A stretch of 64,000 nt of DNA. Origin: Prochlorococcus sp. AG-402-C09 (lineage in GTDB: Bacteria > Cyanobacteriota > Cyanobacteriia > PCC-6307 > Cyanobiaceae). The notes under the pieces are model-generated. The model worked only from the letters and a program-made list of their open reading frames with translations. It was not told the origin of the DNA and did not search any database. Position 1 is the stretch's first letter. The number at the start of each line of letters is the position of its first letter. Positions 40,723 through 49,710 of the stretch are shown piece by piece. Both the position numbers and the translations under genes were made by a program. Where the stretch lies: the NCBI GenBank assembly GCA_003279565.1, contig QCHN01000003.1, positions 1 to 64,000 on the forward strand, in the 5' to 3' direction.

Positions 40723-40904
40723 TTTTATAGAGTGGTCTGATAATATTTCCACCTCAACAAGTTGTTTTTGGATTAATGCTTTTAAGGACAGCAATAGTTT
40801 TAATTTTTGATATCAGATACAACCCATTCGGGAACAGTAAGGACGATATCTAATTAGTAATTTTTTCGGATGCAGGCCTTTTTGGAATTGATTAGAAAAG
40901 GAAA

Positions 40905-40985
40905 AGCAGAACAACTCCTTACCAAAATTCGTTCTGTAAATGAAGAGAGGGACTCAAGGTCGCTGAAGCAGCAGAGTCCCTTTCT
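40905..40985 (+). ncRNA. Yfr1-like hairpin variant
   Basis: CAGAACAACTCCTTACCAAAATTCGTTCTG then GGGACTC..GAGTCCCTTTCTT. Confidence 0.5.
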
Positions 40986-40994
40986 TAATGCAAT

Positions 40995-41183
40995 TTAAAT
41001 GAATGAAATCAGTCCTCCTTTATCGTAAATTTCTCCTGAATAAGATTGAGGTCCTATCTCTGGTGGTGGTGGATTATTGCGGCAGTCATCAACTAAAGCA
41101 TCTGCCTCACTAGTAAAAAATTTTGTGAACCATTGCTTAGTTGCAATAATTGCTATCCAGATTTTGTCTCTTTTTCTGGTCAT
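40995..41183 (-). CDS. Small protein, paralogue of 47088-47258
   Basis: MTRKRDKIWIAIIATKQWFTKFFTSEADALVDD. Confidence 0.6.
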   Translation of the reverse strand: MTRKRDKIWIAIIATKQWFTKFFTSEADALVDDCRNNPPPPEIGPQSYSGEIYDKGGLISFI

Positions 41184-41195
41184 AGATATGCCTCC

Positions 41196-41440
41196 ACTGA
41201 GGCATAAAAAATGATTCTCGATCTTCTCAAACTTATCCTCAGAAAGCACAAAGATTATTGGGTCGTTGGTTAAACAGGTGTTTTATCTCATGGATTTGGA
41301 ATCTAGATAAGTTAGAAATGAATTAGGAGTCACAGCACCTTCTGTGGGTCAAGGTAGTACGGGATGGAAATTTAGTTCAGTCAGTTGAGTGCTTGACTCA
41401 AAGGGGGCGACCAAAATCTCGCCCCCTTCTTTAATGGAAA
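41196..41440. repeat. 245-bp direct repeat, copy 1
   Basis: Base-by-base identical to 48058-48302. Confidence 0.95.
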
Positions 41441-41569
41441 AAATAAATGACTTGACCTAATAGACAAGTATAGTACATTTGTATTAGTGTTATCCCCATC
41501 ACTAAACCGACAAAGGAAGCACGAAGTGAGCATCGTGCTTTTTTGCCTCTTCTCACAAGGAGAATCAAG

Positions 41570-41854
41570 ATGGGTCGAATTAAAACACCAAAAGTTGTTG
41601 CTCCAATTGAAGCACTGGAGAATCCAGAAGAGTGGAATTATTTCACTGATCTGGAACTGGTGAAGTCCGGAGGAAGTTCTGTTTGTCTTACGTGTGAACA
41701 CTTCACTTATACGTGCGACAAATCATGCGTCACTCTTTTGACTTGTCCTCTTCACCAACGTCTTATCCCTCAAGGTGAACATCTCACAAAGCGTTGTCTG
41801 CACTGGCAAAAGAAGAGGATATTACAAATTGGATGGTGTCCAGAAGTTACCTAA
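41570..41854 (+). CDS. Cys-rich (putative Zn-binding) small protein
   Basis: CLTCEHFTYTCDKSCVTLLTCPLHQRLIPQGEHLTKRC; paralogue 46494-46817. Confidence 0.65.
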   Translation: MGRIKTPKVVAPIEALENPEEWNYFTDLELVKSGGSSVCLTCEHFTYTCDKSCVTLLTCPLHQRLIPQGEHLTKRCLHWQKKRILQIGWCPEVT

Positions 41855-41883
41855 CAAACCAAAAATTATTTCCTCAAAACCAA

Positions 41884-42128
41884 TGAATTTAACTACCACT
41901 GCTGATTCTGTGATGATGTTTTGCATCATCGCTTCAATTGTAATTTTTGATGCCTTCTCAACTCTCCTTTCGATCCTAAAGAAAGGAATATTTGTTGATC
42001 ACAAATCTCTACTGATGCAAAAGACCAATAGCGAATTGAGAGCAATGCTGGTTGGTGTAGACAAAATTTCTAAACTCAATAAAAAAACATTAGTCGATTT
42101 AGTAATAGAAAAAAATGAACTTTTTTGA
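41884..42128 (+). CDS. Small hypothetical protein
   Basis: MNLTTTADSVMMFCIIASIVIFDAFSTLLSIL; paralogue 46847-47083. Confidence 0.6.
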
Positions 42129-42362
42129 TACTAAGAAGTTCTCAACACGTAGAGAAGTCGTAAAAAGATTCTTGGAAACTGATCCATCAAAACAAACTAC
42201 GAGTGTAGAGAAAACAAACTATCTACGATTTCTCTGTAGAGACGGTGAAAAAAAGCCACGTGGGAAACATCTCCAAAAACCATTGGAACTATGTTCATCA
42301 ATTTTGACTTTGGACTCACGTGGAACTACAACTTATAATTTATAACTACCTTTTAGTAGTTA

Positions 42363-42387
42363 TATTCACTCCGGCTAAATAGTTCCT
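42363..42387. repeat. guaA 3'-end-like core, copy B (degenerate)
   Basis: TATTCACTCCGGCTAAATAGTTCCT. Confidence 0.6.
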
Positions 42388-42622
42388 ACTAAAAAATGAG
42401 GTTATAACTAAGTTCTCAGGGATTATTTGATCGTGACACACTGACAAACTCCAGCAATGAAAAGGATTAATACTTTTCATTGAGTTAATTTTATAAATAA
42501 TCGCAGAAAGTTCATTGAATATATTAGTTAATCTTGCTCTAAAAATAATAAATGATTTCAGAAAGAATTAATAAGAATTGAAATTAGTAGTAAAATCAGA
42601 AAAAGAGAACAGATAAGAAAAG

Positions 42623-44680
42623 ATGGATAGTTATAGTCAAAAAGGAGAGGGAAAGAAAAAAATTACTGAGGTCAAAACATTCCCAGTTCCATTTGCTTTA
42701 AAAGCAATTAAAGAGGATATTTCTATTTCTGCTAATGCTCCTTCCAAACCCCCTAAAGAACAAATTATTAATCAAGCAATTAGATTTCATCTAAAAGGTA
42801 ATATTTCAGTAGCAACAACTTGTTATCAACAATTAATAAATCAAGGGTGTAATGATCACAGAGTTTTTTCTAATTATGGGGTGATTTTACAAGATCTGGG
42901 CAAATTGCAAGAAGCAGAATTGTCATATCGCAAAGCAATTCAAATTAAACCTGATTTTGCAGATGCTCATTCAAATCTTGGAAGCATTTTACAAGATCTG
43001 GGCAAATTACAAGAAGCAGAGTTATCACTACGCAAAGCAATTGAACTTAATCCGAATTTCGCAAATGCTCATTCAAATCTAGGAAACATATTAAATGATC
43101 TTGACAAATTGCAAGAAGCAGAATTATCACTACGCAAAGCAATTAAATTGAATCCTAACTTCGCAGATGCTCATTATAATCTGGGAAACATATTAGGTCA
43201 TCTTGGTAAATTACAAGAAGCAGAATTAGCACTACGTAAAGCAATTAAATTGAATCCTAACTTCGCAGATTCTCATTCAAATCTTGGAACTATATTGAGA
43301 GATCTTGGTAAGTTAGAAGAAGCAGAATTATCCACTAGGAAATCAATTAAACTTAATCCTAATCTCGCAGATGCTCATTCAAATCTAGGAAATATATTGA
43401 GTGATCTTGGCAAATTCCAAGAAGCAGAATTATCATACCGCAAAGTCATTGAACTCAAGCCTGATCTCGCAGAAGCACATTCAAATTTGGGAAGCATATT
43501 GAGTAATCTTGGCAAATTCCAAGAAGCAGAATTATCGACTCGCAAAGCAATTGAACTCAACCCTGATCTCGCAGAATCATATTCCAATTTAGGAAGCATA
43601 TTGAGTAATCTTGGCAAATTCCAAGAAGCAGAATTGTCATATCGCAAAGCAATTCTAATTAAACCTGATTTCGCAAAAGCATACTATTCACTTTCGTTAC
43701 TTAAATATTCTGATCAAAATAAGATATGGCAGAATAAACTCTTCTCTGAAAATATTTTAAATAATAAATTACCAAAAGAGCAAATTGATATTTACTTTGC
43801 AAGATCAAATTTTCTTCATAAAGAAGGAAAATACAAAGAAAGTGCTATATACCTTAAATTAGCGAATAAATTAAAACTTGATATTAACCCATCTAAACCT
43901 AATATAAGATTCAACAAGTCTAAAGCATTACTTATTGAATCTGATAAAAAAGAAATTAATAAAAAAGACCCCAGAAATTATTCTGAGAGTATTTTTATAG
44001 TAGGAATGCCTAGAAGTGGTTCTACATTATTAGAATCAATTCTTAGTATGAAAAATGATTTATATGATCTAGGCGAAATTAATATTCTAGAGGAATCTTT
44101 CCTAGAGTGTAAGAAATCTAAACAAGAAATAAATCTTGCTGAATTATATAAGCAAAAAGTAACTAATAAGACGGAATTGAATATCACAACTAACAAATGT
44201 TTATACAACTACCAATACGCAGGTATTATTGCTCTGCATATACCTAACGCAAAAATTATTCACTGCTATAGAAATCCTTTAGATAATATTCTTTCAATTT
44301 ATCGAGCACATTTTGCCAGAAAAAATGCTTATTCCTCTTCCTTAGTTGATTGCACAAGAGTTTATTTAGATCAAGAAGAAATTATGACTCAATACAAGAA
44401 TAGATTTAGATCAAAAATATACGACTTAAATTATGATTTATTAGTGAGCGACCCTAATAAAGAAATTAAATCTTTGATCTCTTGGTTAGGTTGGAAGTGG
44501 GACGACCGATATCTATCACCCCATCTAAATCCACGCTCAGTATCCACAGCAAGTAATGTTCAAGTCCGTTCACCAATAAATTCAAAATCTATTGGTGGAT
44601 GGATAAATTACAAAGACATGCTGCAACCTGCTATTGAAATACTTACTCAAACTAAAAAATATAAAGACATAACCTCCTAA
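42623..44680 (+). CDS. TPR protein with C-terminal sulfotransferase domain (TPR-2)
   Basis: EVKTFPVPFALKAI leader, ~8 TPRs, IFIVGMPRSGSTLLESIL. Confidence 0.9.
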   Translation: MDSYSQKGEGKKKITEVKTFPVPFALKAIKEDISISANAPSKPPKEQIINQAIRFHLKGNISVATTCYQQLINQGCNDHRVFSNYGVILQDLGKLQEAELSYRKAIQIKPDFADAHSNLGSILQDLGKLQEAELSLRKAIELNPNFANAHSNLGNILNDLDKLQEAELSLRKAIKLNPNFADAHYNLGNILGHLGKLQEAELALRKAIKLNPNFADSHSNLGTILRDLGKLEEAELSTRKSIKLNPNLADAHSNLGNILSDLGKFQEAELSYRKVIELKPDLAEAHSNLGSILSNLGKFQEAELSTRKAIELNPDLAESYSNLGSILSNLGKFQEAELSYRKAILIKPDFAKAYYSLSLLKYSDQNKIWQNKLFSENILNNKLPKEQIDIYFARSNFLHKEGKYKESAIYLKLANKLKLDINPSKPNIRFNKSKALLIESDKKEINKKDPRNYSESIFIVGMPRSGSTLLESILSMKNDLYDLGEINILEESFLECKKSKQEINLAELYKQKVTNKTELNITTNKCLYNYQYAGIIALHIPNAKIIHCYRNPLDNILSIYRAHFARKNAYSSSLVDCTRVYLDQEEIMTQYKNRFRSKIYDLNYDLLVSDPNKEIKSLISWLGWKWDDRYLSPHLNPRSVSTASNVQVRSPINSKSIGGWINYKDMLQPAIEILTQTKKYKDITS

Positions 44681-44979
44681 AACAAACTTACAAAACAGGC
44701 AAAAATTTTAAGCACAACATCCCAACAGTCTCAAAGGAATACATCAATTCTGGGTTTCTAAAAACAGAGAATTGACAACTTCAACAGAATAAAAATATTT
44801 AATCTTTCAGAGAAAAACATCTTTCTACGATTTCCTCATGAAGACGCTGAAAAGGTCACAAAACAAACCAATGACAAACACAAGGGTTTAAATCCATATT
44901 GTTTCGTCGCCTAATATCATGAGGCAATCTTATGACAAACCCTATTTTTCAGATTATATCTACCTTATTGTAGACAATT

Positions 44980-45000
44980 TATTCCCACTCAATAGTTCCT
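44980..45000. repeat. guaA 3'-end-like core, copy C
   Basis: TATTCCCACTCAATAGTTCCT. Confidence 0.9.
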
Positions 45001-45211
45001 ACTATTTGTGGTATAAAAAAGTAGTGAGTGACAAGGATATTTGCTCTATTGTATCACACAATAATCGCGTGGAAGTGATTTTTAGAGAAAAATTCTGATT
45101 ACCTCAGGGGTAGAAAATATCATGCTTTTTATACACCATGCGGATATTTTCTCAATATTTCAGAGATTATTTTTGCTATTGCCATCTTGCTATCAGATGT
45201 ATAACAATGGA

Positions 45212-45280
45212 GATACAGAACAACTCCTCACACATAGTTCTGTGCCGAAAGAGCATCCATTTGGGTGCTTTTTTTGTGCC
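45212..45280 (+). ncRNA. Yfr1-like sRNA locus
   Basis: ACAGAACAACTCCTCACACATAGTTCTGT; terminator AGCATCC..GGGTGCTTTTTTT. Confidence 0.7.
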
Positions 45281-45341
45281 TGTGCCAATCAATAAACCCG
45301 CCTTGAGGGACTTTTATCTTTTCCACGCTCATTTATGTTTA

Positions 45342-45441
45342 TTTTGTGAGGAGTTAGAGATCCTCTGCAGTGGAAACAAGGAAACACTTGCATCAGGTCT
45401 CTGCAATAATCCGCCCCAACAGAACAGGGCGGTTTTTTTGT
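45342..45441 (+). ncRNA. Yfr2-like sRNA locus
   Basis: TTGTGAGGAGTTAGAGATCCTCTGCAGTGGAAACAAGGAAACACTTGCATCAGGTCTC + CCGCCC..GGGCGGTTTTTTT. Confidence 0.7.
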
Positions 45442-45503
45442 GTCTAACAAAAAGCACGGTTGAGTAAAATTACTTATAAAATGATTTAAATTCAATCTTA
45501 AAG

Positions 45504-45602
45504 ATGATCAAGAAGTACCCTTTACTTCCTTTCCTTATCTTTGCTGCTTTTGTTGTAGGGACAGCAACAGTCGGTCTCCCAGTATTTGCTTCAGTTGGTT
45601 GA
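45504..45602 (+). CDS. 32-aa membrane peptide MIKKYPLLPFLIFAAFVVGTATVGLPVFASVG
   Basis: Read directly. Confidence 0.4.
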   Translation: MIKKYPLLPFLIFAAFVVGTATVGLPVFASVG

Positions 45603-45749
45603 TTTGAGTCTGGAAAAATTTAATTAGAGAAGACCCATATTTTTTCAAAAGTCCTGCCTTCCAATAGATCAATCAATTTATGTAGTGTCTAAGTTATTGG
45701 ATATTACGTAAGACTAATCCTATGTTTGTATTAGAGGTAAATATAAGCA

Positions 45750-46250
45750 ATGAGAATCCAACCATTAGTTCTAACTGCAATGCTTCTGTCTCCCATGGCA
45801 GCAATGGCAGATGGATATCATTACCAAAGGGGATATACAACTCAACGAACTTGCTACAAAGAAATCTATAGAGAGGAATATGTTTCTGGTAATAGAAGAT
45901 CAAAGGGTTATGTGAAGTCGTACTTTGACAAGGTCGAAGTACCTTGCTCTTCATTGAGTTGGAATACACCATTTCGCAAATATCCTCACCGTCATAATCA
46001 TGCTTATTACCAGCACAAGCATGCTCATTATTTCCCTCATACTCATCGCAGGCATAACAGACCAACTCATCAGCAAGTATTAGTTTCTAGGAGATATCGA
46101 ACTAGTGGAGGAAGTTGTTCAGACAATACAACCACAGGTGGATTGATTGGAGGTGGTCTTGCTGCTGCAATTTCCAAGAAAGATGCTTATGCATGGTCTA
46201 TTCCTTTAGGTGCTGTTCTTGGCATGGGTATTGCTAATGCTGACTGCTAA
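45750..46250 (+). CDS. Exported His-rich protein with glycine-zipper-like C-terminus
   Basis: Signal peptide; HRHNHAYYQHKHAHYFPHTHRRHNR; TTGGLIGGGLAAAI. Confidence 0.65.
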   Translation: MRIQPLVLTAMLLSPMAAMADGYHYQRGYTTQRTCYKEIYREEYVSGNRRSKGYVKSYFDKVEVPCSSLSWNTPFRKYPHRHNHAYYQHKHAHYFPHTHRRHNRPTHQQVLVSRRYRTSGGSCSDNTTTGGLIGGGLAAAISKKDAYAWSIPLGAVLGMGIANADC

Positions 46251-46299
46251 TTAGGAATAATTTCCGATTCTTCTCTTCGCTGATTGGATTAGAAAAGCA

Positions 46300-46390
46300 A
46301 AAGCAGAACAAATCCTTACCAGTATTAGTTCTGTCGACAGCGAAAGAAAGGGGACTCCAGGTCGCTGAAGCAGCAGGGTCCCTTTCTTAA
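46300..46390 (+). ncRNA. Yfr1-like hairpin variant
   Basis: CAGAACAAATCCTTACCAGTATTAGTTCTG then GGGACTCC..AGGGTCCCTTTCTT. Confidence 0.45.
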
Positions 46391-46493
46391 TGCTTATTAA
46401 AGGTGATGAAAGATTCACATGCTTGCCTCACTAGACAAAAATAGTACGTTTGTATTAGTATAATCCCCATCGCAAACGCAAAAGGAGGATCCA

Positions 46494-46817
46494 GTGAGCA
46501 GGATCCTGTTTTGTCTTTACATGAGGAGGGCTATGACATGGTCAAGGAACGCAAGATTCGTTTCGCCTGTAGAGGTTCTGGAGAACCCTGAAGAGTGGGA
46601 CTACTTCACTGACTTAGAACTTATGAAGTCCAGAGGTAGTTCGATTTGTATGACATGCGAACACTTCACATACACCTGCGATAAGTCATGCGTAACTCTT
46701 TTAACTTGTCCACTTCATCAGCGTCTTATTCCTCAAGGTGAACACCTAACCAAGCGTTGTAGAAATTGGCAGCGAAAGAGAGTCCTCGATATCGGTCTGT
46801 GTCCTGAAGTTGCCTAA
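46494..46817 (+). CDS. Cys-rich small protein
   Basis: CMTCEHFTYTCDKSCVTLLTCPLHQRLIPQGEHLTKRC. Confidence 0.65.
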   Translation: MSRILFCLYMRRAMTWSRNARFVSPVEVLENPEEWDYFTDLELMKSRGSSICMTCEHFTYTCDKSCVTLLTCPLHQRLIPQGEHLTKRCRNWQRKRVLDIGLCPEVA

Positions 46818-46846
46818 CAACCCACAAAATTTTTTTCTAAAAACCA

Positions 46847-47083
46847 ATGAACTTAACTACTAATGCTGATCGGGTAATGATGTTTTGCATCCTTACCTCA
46901 ATGGCAATCTTTGATGCATTCTCAACTCTTCTTTCAATCCTCAATAAAGGAATCTTTGTTGATGAGAAGTCGCTCCTAATGCAAAAGACAAATAGAGAAT
47001 TAAAGGCAATGCTTATAGGGGTGAAAAGCATCTCCAATCTGAATAAAAAACAATTGGTGGATTTGATATTGGTTACTTCTTAG
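46847..47083 (+). CDS. Small hypothetical protein
   Basis: Paralogue of 41884-42128. Confidence 0.6.
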   Translation: MNLTTNADRVMMFCILTSMAIFDAFSTLLSILNKGIFVDEKSLLMQKTNRELKAMLIGVKSISNLNKKQLVDLILVTS

Positions 47084-47087
47084 TAAG

Positions 47088-47258
47088 TCAGTCCCCTTTG
47101 TCGTGAGTATCTCCTGTGTAAGGTTGAGTCCCTATTTCTGGTGGTGGATTATTGCGGAAGTCATCAACTAAAGCATCTGCTTCACTAGTAAAAAGTTTAG
47201 TGAACCATTGCTTAGTTGCAATAATTGCTGTCCAGATTTTGTCTCTTTTTCTAGTCAT
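47088..47258 (-). CDS. Small hypothetical protein
   Basis: Paralogue of 40995-41183. Confidence 0.6.
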   Translation of the reverse strand: MTRKRDKIWTAIIATKQWFTKLFTSEADALVDDFRNNPPPEIGTQPYTGDTHDKGD

Positions 47259-47712
47259 AGATATGCCTCCAAAGTAGTATGGGGGCATATGTTTCCCCCG
47301 TTTGAGTCCATCACCCCAGGCCTAAGGAAGTGCGTTAACTGCTGAAACTGTTCTACTACTACTGAATGGAAATTGCTATGGGTAAGAACACCAAAGTATT
47401 TTTACATTTGGGTTGTCTGTGTAGATATTTTTTCATAAGGAGAGTAGACATAAATCAAGAGTCATAGCACTCTCGAAGATATAAAAAGGGGATATGTACA
47501 TGACTCCTAGGAGAAATCTCACACCTCCTTATGTGAACAGAGTCACCTTTCGTGCGGTCTCTGCAACGGTCGGAACAACTTCAACCCCTGATTCATTTCA
47601 GGGGTTTTCTTTATGAGGACAATGAGAGTTAATACTTTAGGGTTTTTATCCTATGGATATTTTCAATTAGGAGGAGTAGATATAAGTCAAGGCACTATTA
47701 GGAGGTCAAACC

Positions 47713-47898
47713 ATGTCATGCGGCAATCCTTTTAAACATGTAATCGAAGATGTAAAGGAAACATTCTCGAAATCTTGTGGAGTTCCTATCCAAGGGAACG
47801 ATTGGTGTGGTCTGGTTTCTAATTATGAAACTGATTTTGATGAGATCGATTACGAGAATGAGTGTTTGCAGTTTGGAATCTGCTCAATGGACTACTAA
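47713..47898 (+). CDS. Small hypothetical protein
   Basis: 61-aa ORF with RBS-like aggagg upstream. Confidence 0.5.
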   Translation: MSCGNPFKHVIEDVKETFSKSCGVPIQGNDWCGLVSNYETDFDEIDYENECLQFGICSMDY

Positions 47899-48057
47899 AA
47901 AGCAGTTAACTAACAGGAGGTCTCCTCATGCAAGTAACCCGTAGTTTCAGATCCAATGGGTCGAATACTCTGTCATCAATCTTTCTCTGGTTTTCTGTGC
48001 TTTTAATCTCACTTGGAATGCTTCCACATTTAATTCCTTATTACTTTCAGTTGAAAT

Positions 48058-48302
48058 ACTGAGGCATAAAAAATGATTCTCGATCTTCTCAAACTTATCC
48101 TCAGAAAGCACAAAGATTATTGGGTCGTTGGTTAAACAGGTGTTTTATCTCATGGATTTGGAATCTAGATAAGTTAGAAATGAATTAGGAGTCACAGCAC
48201 CTTCTGTGGGTCAAGGTAGTACGGGATGGAAATTTAGTTCAGTCAGTTGAGTGCTTGACTCAAAGGGGGCGACCAAAATCTCGCCCCCTTCTTTAATGGA
48301 AA
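48058..48302. repeat. 245-bp direct repeat, copy 2
   Basis: Identical to 41196-41440. Confidence 0.95.
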
Positions 48303-48325
48303 TTTGAGAGAGATAAATGCAATGT

Positions 48326-48559
48326 TCAAGAAGCAATCTCTTCCCAAGGATCACGTGAAGATAGTTCCTTGAATGGTATCAATTTAAAATCACCTCTCTT
48401 GATACCACTACAGATCAATCCATCTGGATGTTCTCTCTTAAATATTTCAACTGCATCTTCTTTTCGTTCTGATGGAATAGTGACTTTATAAATCACATCA
48501 CCTAAATCACGAATCTTATAAACAAAAATCCAATCATATTCTTTACTATCCATTTTCAA
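48326..48559 (-). CDS. Small hypothetical protein
   Basis: 77-aa ORF. Confidence 0.5.
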   Translation of the reverse strand: MKMDSKEYDWIFVYKIRDLGDVIYKVTIPSERKEDAVEIFKREHPDGLICSGIKRGDFKLIPFKELSSRDPWEEIAS

Positions 48560-48780
48560 TTAACTACTTACTCATTATTGTTTTAACTCACTTTGGTCTG
48601 ATGAACCATTACACAAGTGCTGAACTTAAAGGGGGCGACGAAAATCTCGCCCCCTTTTTTAATGCAAATCGCTTGACGACTCCAAATAATCTTAATAGTA
48701 TATCTGTACTAGGGCATTCCTCACGCAAGCAGTCCTAACTCATAAAGCACCTGCGTAATGCCAGTGAGCAAGGTGCTTTT

Positions 48781-49083
48781 TTGATGCCTCGAATTAAAGA
48801 GAGAATTATGAATCAACCAATTAGAGAAGCATTGGCAACTCCAACAGGATGGTTAGTGTCACCCACTAGAGAATTTTGTATATTCTTTTTTCGTGATCCC
48901 AAATCCGAAATGGCATTTCCGAGAGTGTCTACACAACTCTGGTATTGCCTTGAGGATGGCACTCCAACCAAATTAAAAAATACAAGAAGAATTGATCTCG
49001 AATCTGCTATAGAAACTTGGCATGAACTCTTAACTCAAGATTGGGAACTAATGAAACATCCGATAAGTGATACTGCTGCTTAG
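48781..49083 (+). CDS. DUF1651-like protein
   Basis: PTGWLVSPTREFCIFFFRD...RRIDLESAIETWHELLTQDWELM. Confidence 0.65.
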   Translation: MMPRIKERIMNQPIREALATPTGWLVSPTREFCIFFFRDPKSEMAFPRVSTQLWYCLEDGTPTKLKNTRRIDLESAIETWHELLTQDWELMKHPISDTAA

Positions 49084-49269
49084 TCATCGAATCAGATATC
49101 TAAGAATTCCAACTAGGGCGATGGCAATAATTCCATAAGTCCAAACGGAACCAGTATTTCTTGACACACGTTCCATCCAATCTGGAAGACCATTATTTTC
49201 AATGATGAATAGATAAAGCAATCCCAAGATCAGAACTGGGATAACAAGTGCATACATGAAATTCAACAT
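49084..49269 (-). CDS. Small two-TM protein
   Basis: 61-aa ORF. Confidence 0.45.
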   Translation of the reverse strand: MLNFMYALVIPVLILGLLYLFIIENNGLPDWMERVSRNTGSVWTYGIIAIALVGILRYLIR

Positions 49270-49317
49270 CTATAGATTATGATGAGTGATTAGAAAATTA
49301 GACTCAGGAATTTCTAA

Positions 49318-49635
49318 ATGGATAACTATCAAAATGTAGATGTTGATAAATTAGCAAATATTTATTTTGAAGGTAAAGTTATTAGTCGGAACATCTTTTT
49401 AAAAGATGGTTCAAAAAAAACATTAGGAGTGATGTTGGAGGGTGGATATGAATTTAAAACTACATCAAGAGAACTCATGCAAATCCATTCTGGAAAACTA
49501 AATGTCAAAATTGCAGGTGATCAAGATTGGACATTAATAACAGAGGGTATAGATTTTAATGTCCCCAAAAATTCTTCATTTTGTTTAGAGGTTTTAGAAT
49601 TAGTAAACTACACATGCTCTTATTTTGATGATTAA
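49318..49635 (+). CDS. ppnP: Pyrimidine/purine nucleoside phosphorylase PpnP-like (DUF1255)
   Basis: LGVMLEGGYEFKTTSRELMQIHSGKLNVKI...ITEGIDFNVPKNSSFCLEV. Confidence 0.75.
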   Translation: MDNYQNVDVDKLANIYFEGKVISRNIFLKDGSKKTLGVMLEGGYEFKTTSRELMQIHSGKLNVKIAGDQDWTLITEGIDFNVPKNSSFCLEVLELVNYTCSYFDD

Positions 49636-49640
49636 AAAAA

Positions 49641-49710
49641 TTAGAGTAAGGAAACACTTGCGACTGATCTTCAAAAAGACCTCCTTTCGAGCAGGTCTTT
49701 TTGTACCTTT
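49641..49710 (+). ncRNA. Yfr2-like fragment with terminator
   Basis: AAGGAAACACTTGCGACTGATCTTC then AGACCTCC..GCAGGTCTTTTT. Confidence 0.5.

Noticed and set aside
41381-41701. 106-aa minus ORF
   Set aside because: Antisense to leader hairpin and Cys-rich gene; no conserved protein features.
42900-43660. CRISPR-like regular repeat spacing
   Set aside because: Period of 102 bp in frame equals 34-aa TPRs; no short repeat/spacer architecture.
45138-45467. 109-aa ORF on plus strand
   Set aside because: Runs across the Yfr1-like and Yfr2-like RNAs and their terminators; coding unlikely.
47400-47720. Loose repeat TAGATATTTT..AGGAG.GTAGA.ATAA.TCAAG..CA..GCACT at ~47430 and ~47655
   Set aside because: Similar but too short and degenerate to define as an element by eye; may be a leader pair.
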